From positions 3,100,001-3,164,000 of the forward strand of contig NZ_AP024653.1 of NCBI RefSeq assembly GCF_019977335.1: a stretch of DNA of 64,000 nucleotides. Reading direction: 5' to 3'. Position 1 is the first letter of the stretch, and every line of letters begins with the position of its first letter. The translations under genes were made by a program, and so were the position numbers. The stretch comes from Arthrobacter sp. NicSoilB4 (GTDB taxonomy: Bacteria > Actinomycetota > Actinomycetes > Actinomycetales > Micrococcaceae). The notes under the pieces are model-generated. The model saw only the letters and a list, made by a program, of their open reading frames with translations. It did not search any database and was not told where the DNA came from. Shown here piece by piece: positions 8,714 through 16,127 of the stretch.

Positions 8714-9730
8714 TTACGGGATGTTGCTGCCCCGCGCCGTCACCCAGAGCCCGTACCACTCGGTCCGGGTCATGGATGCAGCCACCGCAGCCGCGTCGGC
8801 GCAGGCGCGGATGCGGTCCGGATTGGCGGTGCCGATCACGGGGGCGATGCCGGCCGGGTGCTTCATCAGCCAGCCGAGCAGGATCGCTTCCCCGGTGGTC
8901 TTCTTCTCCGCCGCCAGCTGCGCCACGAGCCCGGTGGTCGCTTCCTCCGCCGCAGACGGCGCCGGGGCCGGCGCCCCGGTGTAGAGGCCCCGGGCCAGGG
9001 CGCCGTAGGCCTGCAGGGTGATCCCGTGCCGGACGCAGTGCTCCACGGTGCCGTGCGGGAAGCTGTAGTCAGTTCCCTCGGCGTGGTTGACCAGCACCGT
9101 GCTCTCCAGCCAGGCGCGTTTGAGCAGGCTCATTTCCAGCTGGTTGGCGACCACCGGGGTCTCGAGCCGGTCCTGCAGGACCTCGATTTGCGCCCCGGAC
9201 ATGTTGGACACGCCCAGCGCCCGGACCTTGCCTTCCGCCATCAGCTGCCCGACGGCGGAGGCAACCTCCGCGGGGTCCATCAACGGGTCGGGGCGGTGGA
9301 GCATCAGCACGTCCACATACTCCGTGCGGAGCCGGCCGAGGCTCTGGTTGACGCGTTCCAGGATGGCGTCCCGGCTCAGGTCGTAGAACCCCTCCATGCC
9401 CTGCTCGTTTACCCGGATGCCGCACTTGGTCTGCAGCCTGATGCGCTCGCGCAGTCCCGGGGTGTTGGCCAGCACCTCGCCGAACACCGCCTCGGACTTG
9501 CCGGCACGGTAGATGTCGGCATGGTCGAAGAGGGTGATGCCCGCATCAAGGGCAGCGTCGACGGCGGCAGCCGCCTCGTCCACGTGCGCGGACGAGTACG
9601 GCTCCGGCGACCAGCTGCCGCCCAGGCCCATGCAGCCGTAGATCAGTTCCTGGGCAGGGTTCAGCTTCTGGGCAGGGCTCAGTTCCTGGGCCGGATGGCC
9701 GGCTTCCGTCTTTTCGTCCGTGGCGCTCAT
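8714..9730 (-). CDS. Aldo/keto reductase
   Basis: A 338-residue NADPH-dependent oxidoreductase of the AKR superfamily. It has the N-terminal LIYGCMGLGGSW, the catalytic Asp/Tyr region FDHADIYRAGKSEAVFGE (about residues 84-101), Lys in IRLQTKCGIR and His in VLMLHRPDPLMDP. The layout is closest to the YdhF-like group. Its ATG overlaps the stop of the upstream alpha-glucosidase gene by four bases, so the two are co-translated. The reductase may act on a sugar or sugar-derived carbonyl, an inference from context. Confidence 0.9.
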   Translation of the reverse strand: MSATDEKTEAGHPAQELSPAQKLNPAQELIYGCMGLGGSWSPEPYSSAHVDEAAAAVDAALDAGITLFDHADIYRAGKSEAVFGEVLANTPGLRERIRLQTKCGIRVNEQGMEGFYDLSRDAILERVNQSLGRLRTEYVDVLMLHRPDPLMDPAEVASAVGQLMAEGKVRALGVSNMSGAQIEVLQDRLETPVVANQLEMSLLKRAWLESTVLVNHAEGTDYSFPHGTVEHCVRHGITLQAYGALARGLYTGAPAPAPSAAEEATTGLVAQLAAEKKTTGEAILLGWLMKHPAGIAPVIGTANPDRIRACADAAAVAASMTRTEWYGLWVTARGSNIP

Positions 9731-11433
9731 CGCAGCCAGACGGTGGTGCTGCCCGGCAGGAGGTTACCGTCCAGGGGTCCACTGCTGAGCAGCACCTCAC
9801 CGGCGGGCAGCTCGACGGGCATGTCACCGAAGTTGGTTACGGTCTGCCAGCCGCCGGGGCGGCCGAAGTGCAGCACGTCGGGGCTTGCCGCGGTGTGCCA
9901 TTCGAGCTCTTCCGAGGTCTGCAGCTCGCGGCGCAGCTTCAGTGCCCGGCGGTAGAACTCAAGGGTGGACCCCTCGACCCCGTCCTCTGCCGCGACGGCG
10001 TAGCGGCCGAACCAGGCCGGCTGCGGCAGGTGCGCGCCGCCGTCGCCGAAGCCGAAGGAAGTGCCCTCCGCGGCCCAGGGCAGCGGCACGCGGCAGCCGT
10101 CCCGGCCGATCTCCACGCCCTTGTTCCGGAAGAAGGTCGGGTCCTGGCGCTCGGCGTCCGGGATGTCCGCGACTTCCTGCAGTCCGAGCTCCTCGCCCTG
10201 GTAGAGGTATGCGGAGCCCGGCAAGGCGAGCATCAGCTGGGTGGCCGCGCGGGCACGGCGCAGGCCGAGTTCGACGTCGAGCTCCTCGGCCGGGGCGCCG
10301 GCCAGGAGCCAGCCCTTGCCGTCCTGGCCCTTGGCGTGCCTGCCGCCGCCCTTGGGCAGGCCGTAGCGCGTGGCGTGGCGGACGACGTCGTGGTTGGAGA
10401 ACACCCAGGTGGAGGACGCGCCGGACTCGGTGGCTTCGGCCAGGTTGCGGGTGATGATTTCGTGGAATTCCTCGGCGTCGAAGTCGGCCTGCAGGAGGTC
10501 GAAGTTGAACGCCTGGCCCAGGCCTTCCGGGCTCGCGTAGCGGCCGCGGCGGCTGGCGTGGACCCAGGCTTCGGCGACGGCGGTGCGCGGCGGGTTGTAC
10601 TCGTTGAAGACCTGGCGCCATTCGACGTAGATCTCGTGGACCTCGTCGCGGTCCCAGAACGGGTGCGAGCCGTCGTCGAAGCCGTCAGTGCCGCTGTTGG
10701 CCTCGCTCAGTTCGACCCTGGACAGCAGCGGCTCGGTGAGGTCCTTGGTGAGGGCGTGCGCAACGTCCACGCGGAAGCCGTCCACGCCGCGGTCGGACCA
10801 GAAGCGCAGGGTCTTGAGGAAGTCGTCGCGGATTTCGCGGTTGGACCAGTTCAGGTCCGGCTGTTCCTTGGCGAAGATGTGCATGTACCACTGGCCGGGG
10901 GTGCCGTCCGGTTCGGTGATGCGCTCCCAGGCCGGGCCGCCGAAGACGGATTCCCAGTCCGACGGCGGGATCTTGCCGTTCTCGCCCTTGCCGTCCCGGA
11001 AGATGTAGCGCTCACGCGCATCCGAGCCGCGGGGCGACGCCAAGGCCTCCTGGAACCAGATGTGGCGGTTGGAGGAGTGGTTCGGGACGATGTCCGCGAT
11101 CAGCTTGATGCCTGCGGCGTGCAGGGCTGCGGACATCTCGTCGAAGTCCTCCAGCGTGCCGAGCTTGGGGTCGACGTCGCGGTAGTCGTCGACGTCGTAG
11201 CCGCCGTCGGCGAGGGCCGAGGGGTAGAACGGGCTGAGCCAGACGGCGTCGATCCCGAGTTCCTTCAGGTAGGGAACCTTCGCCGTGATGCCCTTGATGT
11301 CGCCGAGGCCGTCGCCGTTCGAGTCGGAGAAGCTGCGCGGGTAGATCTGGTACACGGAGGCCTGCCGCCACCAGTTGGGATCGGCGGCGAGATCGGTACC
11401 GGACAGGGTTGCCAGCGTGGCGGTGTTGGACAA
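9727..11433 (-). CDS. GH13 alpha-glucosidase (oligo-1,6-glucosidase type)
   Basis: A 568-residue glycoside hydrolase family 13 enzyme that releases glucose from the non-reducing end of alpha-glucosides in the cytoplasm. Motifs in order: VYQIYPRSFSDSNGDGLGD, DIVPNHSS (region I), GFRVDVAHAL (nucleophile Asp), AVAEAWV (acid/base Glu) and VFSNHDVVRH (third acid), with a beta-sandwich C-terminus. I chose TTG at 11433 because GGAGG (11441-11445 on this strand) sits 7 bases upstream. A longer frame from 11481 lacks such a site and runs through the inverted repeat. It is divergent from a ROK repressor. Confidence 0.92.
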   Translation of the reverse strand: MSNTATLATLSGTDLAADPNWWRQASVYQIYPRSFSDSNGDGLGDIKGITAKVPYLKELGIDAVWLSPFYPSALADGGYDVDDYRDVDPKLGTLEDFDEMSAALHAAGIKLIADIVPNHSSNRHIWFQEALASPRGSDARERYIFRDGKGENGKIPPSDWESVFGGPAWERITEPDGTPGQWYMHIFAKEQPDLNWSNREIRDDFLKTLRFWSDRGVDGFRVDVAHALTKDLTEPLLSRVELSEANSGTDGFDDGSHPFWDRDEVHEIYVEWRQVFNEYNPPRTAVAEAWVHASRRGRYASPEGLGQAFNFDLLQADFDAEEFHEIITRNLAEATESGASSTWVFSNHDVVRHATRYGLPKGGGRHAKGQDGKGWLLAGAPAEELDVELGLRRARAATQLMLALPGSAYLYQGEELGLQEVADIPDAERQDPTFFRNKGVEIGRDGCRVPLPWAAEGTSFGFGDGGAHLPQPAWFGRYAVAAEDGVEGSTLEFYRRALKLRRELQTSEELEWHTAASPDVLHFGRPGGWQTVTNFGDMPVELPAGEVLLSSGPLDGNLLPGSTTVWLR

Positions 11434-11469
11434 GGGGGATCCTCCGGGCTCGGAACTGGGGTTCTGGTA

Positions 11470-11488
11470 ATTTAGATACAAGCTAAAT
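11470..11488. promoter_or_regulatory. Inverted repeat between alpha-glucosidase and ROK regulator genes
   Basis: ATTTAG (11470-11475) and CTAAAT (11483-11488) are perfect complements around a 7-base centre, in a short AT-rich patch of the 101-base divergent intergenic region. ROK/NagC/XylR regulators commonly bind such TTTAG/CTAAA repeats. The position allows control of both divergent genes. Confidence 0.6.
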
Positions 11489-11534
11489 ATATTGCCTGAA
11501 CAATTATGGGTCCGGATCCGGGAGAGGTCAACAT

Positions 11535-12719
11535 TTGAAGCCGACGGCAGCCGCCGCCACCCCCCAGCTGCTGCGCCGGGTGAATGCCCAGTCCGTGCTC
11601 GGCGTCATCCGGACCACGGAGGTGGCCACCGGCACCGAGCTGATGACCCGGACCGGACTGACGAGGGCCTCGGTCATTGCCGTCTGCGAGGACCTGATCC
11701 GGCGCGGCTGGATCCGCGAGCTGGACGCCCGCACCGAGGAACAGCCCCTGGGCCCGCGCAAGGGACGTCCCGCCCGGCGCTTCGCGCTCAATGCGACGGC
11801 AGGTTTCGTGCTGGGCATCGATATCGGCGCCGCCACCACTACGGCGGCCGTCGCGGACCTCCGCGGCACCGTCGTCGGGCGCTCCAGCGAAAGCTTCCGG
11901 GCCACGGACATCCCCGCCGAGGAGCGGACCGACGTCGTCGACCGTGCGTGCCGCTCGGCGCTGGCGGCAGCCGGGACCGGTCCGGGCGCGGTCTTGGCCG
12001 TGGGGGCGGGGATCGCCGCTCCGGTGGACCGCGACGGCAAGGTGCTGGGGACGCAGCATTTCTGGAGCCTGTTCGACGTCGGGCTCCGCGCGGCGCTTCA
12101 GGAACTCCACGGCTGGACAGTACTTCTGGAGAACGATGCCAACCTTGCCGCCCTGGGCGAACGCTGGCGGGGTTCCGGCGCCGGCGTCGACGACCTGGTG
12201 GTGCTCTTGGCCGGTGAACGGCTGGGCGCCGGCGTGCTGGAGTCCGGGCGGCTGCTGCACGGCCGCGGTGGCGCGGCCGGTGAAATGGGCTACCTGGACC
12301 TTGTGGAGGGCGTCGGCTCCAGCGATGGCATCGCCAGCCTGGCCCGGCAGTGGTCCGCAGCCGGCGGCGGTCCCGCCGGGGGCGGCGAGGCGAGCGCCCG
12401 GCGCGTCTTTGAGGACGCCGCCGCCGGGGATCCCGCCGCACTGGCCATCCTCGACAGGATTTCTGACCGGATGGCCCGGGTCATCGCCTCCGTGTCGAGT
12501 TTCATCAATCCCGAGCTGGTGGTGATTGGCGGCGCTGTTGCTGAATCGGCGGGGGCACTGCTCCCCGGCATCACGGCACTGCTCCCCCGCTACACGGCAA
12601 CACCCCCGCGCGTGACGGTCTCGCCCCTGGGCGATTCGATTGTCACGGTCGGCGCCGTCCGGCACGCGTTGGACTACGTCGAGGCAAACGCCCTGGAGCT
12701 GGAGCTGGCTCGGGGTTAG
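11535..12719 (+). CDS. ROK-family (NagC/XylR) transcriptional regulator
   Basis: A 394-residue sugar-responsive repressor. The N-terminal winged helix spans roughly residues 10-70 (LRRVNAQSVLGVIRTTEVAT, then TGLTRASVIAVCEDLIRRGW). The ROK kinase-like domain starts at VLGIDIGAATTTAAVADLRG and includes NDANLAALGERW. The zinc-binding CxCGxxGC motif usual after GE(I/M)G is absent: the segment reads GEMGYLDLVEGVGSSDG. The start is TTG 11535, preceded by GGAGAGG. It probably represses the divergent alpha-glucosidase and reductase operon, and the stop overlaps the convergent gene's stop. Confidence 0.9.
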   Translation: MKPTAAAATPQLLRRVNAQSVLGVIRTTEVATGTELMTRTGLTRASVIAVCEDLIRRGWIRELDARTEEQPLGPRKGRPARRFALNATAGFVLGIDIGAATTTAAVADLRGTVVGRSSESFRATDIPAEERTDVVDRACRSALAAAGTGPGAVLAVGAGIAAPVDRDGKVLGTQHFWSLFDVGLRAALQELHGWTVLLENDANLAALGERWRGSGAGVDDLVVLLAGERLGAGVLESGRLLHGRGGAAGEMGYLDLVEGVGSSDGIASLARQWSAAGGGPAGGGEASARRVFEDAAAGDPAALAILDRISDRMARVIASVSSFINPELVVIGGAVAESAGALLPGITALLPRYTATPPRVTVSPLGDSIVTVGAVRHALDYVEANALELELARG

Positions 12720-13375
12720 CTTACCGGTTCCAGGGCGGCGGCGATGGGCAGGTCCCCGTCCCGGAATTCGATGGTGCGCCCGGCCGTGGAGGGCAGGCCC
12801 AGCACGGCCGCCGCGACGAGGGCAACGTTGGCGCGGGCCGTGTCCCGCTTCCCGGAGTCGTCCGCGGGGTCGACGTCGACCAGTCCGTTGCCGGGCCCGT
12901 CGGTGAGCGCTCCGGGCCCCAGGATGGTCCAAGCTAGGTCCGTTCCACGCAGGTATGCGTCGGCGGCCGCCTTGGCCTCGGCGTACGCGAAGAACCCGTG
13001 GTCCTCGGGGACACCGTGATCGGGGCCGGCTCCGAAGTAGGACACCATGATGTAGCGCCCGACGCCGGCCGCGGCCGCCGCGTCCATCGACCGGATGGCG
13101 GCGTCCCTGTCCACGGCATAAGTGCGCTCCGGGCTTCCACCGCCGGCACCGGCCGACCAGACGACGGCGTCGTGGTTCCTCAGCGCCTCGGCGATGTCCG
13201 CCGTCGTCGCATGTTCAACATCCAGGACCACGGGCATGGCGCCGGTGGCCTCGACGTCCGCCCCGTGGTCCGGGTTGCGGATGAATGACGTAACGTCCAG
13301 TCCTTCCTCGGCCAGGATGCGGGACAGTTCCAGAGCCACTTTGCCGTGGCCGCCAATGATTGCGATTCGCGTCAT
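12716..13375 (-). CDS. NAD(P)-binding oxidoreductase, atypical SDR (NAD(P)H-binding)
   Basis: A 219-residue Rossmann protein. It begins MTRIAIIGGHGKVALELSRI with the nucleotide-binding GGHGKVA pattern, then NHDAVVWSAGAGGG and the SYFGAGPDH segment. The Tyr-x3-Lys pair is represented by FAYAEAKAAAD. It belongs to the YwnB/YtfG-like NAD(P)H-binding family of unknown substrate. ATG 13375 is preferred to an in-frame ATG six codons upstream because the protein fold begins at once. The 3' end overlaps the convergent ROK gene by four bases. Confidence 0.85.
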   Translation of the reverse strand: MTRIAIIGGHGKVALELSRILAEEGLDVTSFIRNPDHGADVEATGAMPVVLDVEHATTADIAEALRNHDAVVWSAGAGGGSPERTYAVDRDAAIRSMDAAAAAGVGRYIMVSYFGAGPDHGVPEDHGFFAYAEAKAAADAYLRGTDLAWTILGPGALTDGPGNGLVDVDPADDSGKRDTARANVALVAAAVLGLPSTAGRTIEFRDGDLPIAAALEPVS

Positions 13376-13453
13376 GGACCCATTCTGTCCCACGCGCCCC
13401 GTCGCCGCACGCGGCTGTCGGTCCGATACCGGCCGGTTGACGCTTCCTTCCGA

Positions 13454-15583
13454 TCAGTCCACCCGCTGGCCGAATGCCGGCGTCACTCCCCGAAGGTATT
13501 CCCTGTTCAGGTGATCCGGGTCGTAGTAGACGGCAACGCCCCCTACGGCGCTGTAGCAGCTGGTGTCGTCACAGAAATACCGGCTCAAGTCCACGGGCCG
13601 GACCATCGGGTGGTTCAGTTCTTCTACCGCGGCCGCCATGGGGTCTGACGGCAACGCCTTGTCTCTCGGAACGGCGCAGCTTTGGGGATTCTCCGGGTTG
13701 AGGGCCAGGCACTCAGCGCTTCGCACTGCGCCGTTCAACGGCGGGTCGTAAATAGGCTGGACTTTGGCGCCAACCGCCAGCCAGCGCTTCCAGTGCCTGA
13801 CGAGCCCGTCGGCATACTGCGCCGTCTGGGAGCGGCCGGTTCCGTCATCTATTTGCTCACCTGCGGCGAACATGCTGACGAACACCCTGCTGGGCCTGTC
13901 CCGCTCTATGGCCGTGGCAACAGTCTGGCCCCACCGCTGACAATCGGCGGTCGTGGCTGGATCAGCGGGCCGCCCCCCGTGGCCGGAAAGTCGTGCGTCC
14001 ACGAGCGGGCAGCCGCCGAAGTAGCTCCATTTCAGCTTCCAGTGACGCTCTTTCGCGAGCTCAAAAATGGCTGTCTGCCATTGCTGCGCGTGAGAATCAC
14101 CGACCAGCCACACGGTCTCGGCGTTGGGATCGCCCCCCGAAAGATCGCACGAGGCCGGGTGGCCCTCAAGGCCATCCCGGAGCGTGTTGTCGTTGGTCTG
14201 ACACTCTTCAGGAGAATGGGTGTACGAGTTCACAGGGCCCATGTGGGGCAGGGCCACGGGCATTGTCCAAGGGTCGCCGCAGTCTTCATTCCGGTCTACT
14301 ACGGCGGCTCCGCGACACGGATTAGCGGCGAGCCTTTCGGCTTTGGCGGCGGCCTGGTCTGATCGTTGGACACCGAGGAGGCCCAGGCTGAGGGCGGCCA
14401 GGGAAACGGCCACCATGCCCGCCACAAGGCCGATGAACACTCTCCGCGGCCGGTCCCGTGGCCCACCTTGTTTGATCCACCGGTCTTCAACGAAGGTTTT
14501 GGTCAGCCAAGCGAGCCCCACTGCCGCCGCCAAAACGAGGAGCCGAACGCCGAACGTCAGATCGGCGCCTGCGACGAAGGGTGCGACAACAATGAGCGGC
14601 CAATGCCACAGATACAGCGAGTAGGAAATGTCGCCTACGAACTGCACCGGCTTGAGCCCTGTAAATCGATCGTGCCACATCCGCATCCCGCCCGATCCGG
14701 CCAGGATCACAAGCGCCGTGCCCATGACCGGAACTATGGCTGTCCAGCCTGGAAATGGCGTTTCGTGGTTGAACGCGAGGGCGGTGGCCAGAATCGTTGT
14801 GAAGCCAGCAACGGCGCCCACGTTCCGCAGGCGGCGCGACACTGACGGCAAGGCGCCCACGAATGCCAGCCCTGCGCCTACGCCGAACTCCCAGATTCGG
14901 ACGGGAGTCGCGAAGTAAGCCTGGTTGGGCGCAACGGCAGTGATGTAAACACTGCATATGAGGGATGCGAGAGTAGCCAGCCCGATGCCTGCGACAAGGA
15001 CGGACGTCGAATTCTTGCGCGTCCTGCGAGCCACTGCAAACAACGCCACCAATCCGAGCGGCCACAGCAAGTAGAACTGCTCCTCGACGGATAGTGACCA
15101 GTAATGCTGGGCCACCGTTGCCGATTCATTCATGGCGGAGTAGTCAACAGACTTGGCGGCGAGGAGCCAGTTCTCAAAGTAGAAGGTGCTGCCCAGCACC
15201 TCCTCGACCGTGGATTCCCACCGGGTGCACGGGAGCGTGAGCCCAGCGAGAATCAGGGAGGCAACAAGGACCAGGAACGCGGCCGGCAGAAGGCGCCTGA
15301 CTCGCCGGGCATAGAACGCCCCGAGCCTAATGCGGCCGCTCGCCTGAAGCTCCCTGACAAGGTGCGAGGTGATCAGGAACCCGGAAATCACAAAGAACAC
15401 GTCAACGCCGACATAACCGCCGGGAAGACGTTGAGGCCAAAGATGGTTTAGAACCACCAAGCCGACAGCAAGTGCCCTCAGCGCCTGGATATCCGTCCGG
15501 TGGCCCTTGCGCGCACCGCCTGCACTATTCCGCCTGGTAAGTCGCGGGAGGTTGCGCTCCTGCCGATCGGCCGTGATTGTCAT
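13454..15583 (-). CDS. Membrane O-acyltransferase with C-terminal SGNH-type domain (OafA-like)
   Basis: About 709 residues. The N-terminal ~360 residues form an acyltransferase-3 membrane domain: RTDIQALRALAVGLVVLNHL, GGYVGVDVFFVISGFLITSH and WSLSVEEQFYLLWP are the family landmarks, with about 10-11 helices. The last ~300 residues are extracellular and SGNH-hydrolase-like, with the nucleophile block TVWLVGDSHAQQW and a late DxxH (YYDPDHLN). Such fusions O-acylate cell-wall polysaccharides. ATG 15583 follows AAGGGA; in-frame starts upstream (15598, 15646) lack a site. Local GC is lower than its neighbours, and tRNA genes lie next to it. Confidence 0.9.
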   Translation of the reverse strand: MTITADRQERNLPRLTRRNSAGGARKGHRTDIQALRALAVGLVVLNHLWPQRLPGGYVGVDVFFVISGFLITSHLVRELQASGRIRLGAFYARRVRRLLPAAFLVLVASLILAGLTLPCTRWESTVEEVLGSTFYFENWLLAAKSVDYSAMNESATVAQHYWSLSVEEQFYLLWPLGLVALFAVARRTRKNSTSVLVAGIGLATLASLICSVYITAVAPNQAYFATPVRIWEFGVGAGLAFVGALPSVSRRLRNVGAVAGFTTILATALAFNHETPFPGWTAIVPVMGTALVILAGSGGMRMWHDRFTGLKPVQFVGDISYSLYLWHWPLIVVAPFVAGADLTFGVRLLVLAAAVGLAWLTKTFVEDRWIKQGGPRDRPRRVFIGLVAGMVAVSLAALSLGLLGVQRSDQAAAKAERLAANPCRGAAVVDRNEDCGDPWTMPVALPHMGPVNSYTHSPEECQTNDNTLRDGLEGHPASCDLSGGDPNAETVWLVGDSHAQQWQTAIFELAKERHWKLKWSYFGGCPLVDARLSGHGGRPADPATTADCQRWGQTVATAIERDRPSRVFVSMFAAGEQIDDGTGRSQTAQYADGLVRHWKRWLAVGAKVQPIYDPPLNGAVRSAECLALNPENPQSCAVPRDKALPSDPMAAAVEELNHPMVRPVDLSRYFCDDTSCYSAVGGVAVYYDPDHLNREYLRGVTPAFGQRVD

Positions 15584-15651
15584 GATTCCCTTCAACATGC
15601 AGGCGACATTCGCTGCCGGATCTCGAGCACGCAGCGGTGCGCTCATAACAA

Positions 15652-15684
15652 AAGGACCCTGCAGGCTTTGCCTGCAGGGTCTTT
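15652..15684 (-). terminator. Rho-independent terminator after tRNA-Met
   Basis: GACCCTGCAGG (15655-15665) pairs with CCTGCAGGGTC (15671-15681), and three weaker pairs extend the stem. On the minus strand the hairpin starts only about 4 bases after the tRNA-Met 3' end and is followed by CCTTTTGTT, a good Rho-independent terminator for the tRNA operon. Confidence 0.85.
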
Positions 15685-15687
15685 CTG

Positions 15688-15761
15688 TAGCGGCGGGGAG
15701 GCTCGATCTCCCGACCTCACGATTATGAGTCGTGCGCTCTAACCAACTGAGCTACGCCGCC
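15688..15761 (-). tRNA. tRNA-Met(CAT), elongator type
   Basis: A 74-base cloverleaf. The acceptor GGCGGCG pairs with CGCCGCT, followed by discriminator A. The D arm is AGCTCAGTTGGTTAGAGC, the anticodon stem is CACGA/TCGTG around loop CTCATAA (anticodon CAT), and the T arm has GATCGAGCC. It lacks the initiator-type acceptor end, so elongator Met is likely. A lysidine-modified tRNA-Ile2 is a less likely alternative. No CCA is encoded. Confidence 0.93.
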
Positions 15762-15823
15762 ATAAATGAGGAAAACCTGCGCTAAGCCGGTCAAAAACCG
15801 CCTTGACACAGGCCCTCATTCAG

Positions 15824-15895
15824 AGCCCCCCACCGGAATCGATCCGGTGACCTCGTTCTTACCAAGAACGCGCTCTACCACTGAGCTAGGGGGGC
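15824..15895 (-). tRNA. tRNA-Thr(GGT)
   Basis: A 72-base cloverleaf with acceptor GCCCCCC/GGGGGGC, D arm AGCTCAGTGGTAGAGC, anticodon stem CGTTC/GAACG with loop TTGGTAA (anticodon GGT), and T arm CCGGATCGATTCCGG. It precedes tRNA-Met on the same strand by about 60 bases, so the two are probably co-transcribed. Confidence 0.95.
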
Positions 15896-16069
15896 AACGA
15901 GTAAATACTCTACCGGAAGATTCCCCTCCCAACAAATCGGCATCGGGGTGGCCCCGAAAGCGTCAAAAACGGCGAAAATCAGGCGTTATCGGCACCAGGA
16001 GACGGCCCAAAAAGCGGCCCCGCGGCAACGCCTGACTACCCGATGTGACCAAGGGTACTTAACGAAGAA

Positions 16070-16093
16070 CGGGCCGGCTCTGCAGCCGGCCCG
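16070..16093 (-). terminator. Terminator hairpin of the DEAD-box helicase gene
   Basis: CGGGCCGGCT (16070-16079) pairs perfectly with AGCCGGCCCG (16084-16093) across a 4-base loop, about 35 bases after the helicase stop. On the minus strand it continues TTCTTCGTT, a moderate T tract. Confidence 0.75.
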
Positions 16094-16127
16094 CTCTCAC
16101 GGTGAATCAGTGCTTAGCAGCTGACGG

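Noticed and set aside
6566..9955. Plus-strand open frame of 1129 codons over DUF2797, the CitE-like lyase and the aldo/keto reductase
   Set aside because: It spans several well-supported minus-strand genes and intergenic gaps, and shows no protein-like features.
15688..15761. tRNA with CAT anticodon read as initiator tRNA-fMet
   Set aside because: The acceptor stem and first base pair follow the elongator pattern, with a G-T first pair and no C-A type mismatch; initiator features are absent.
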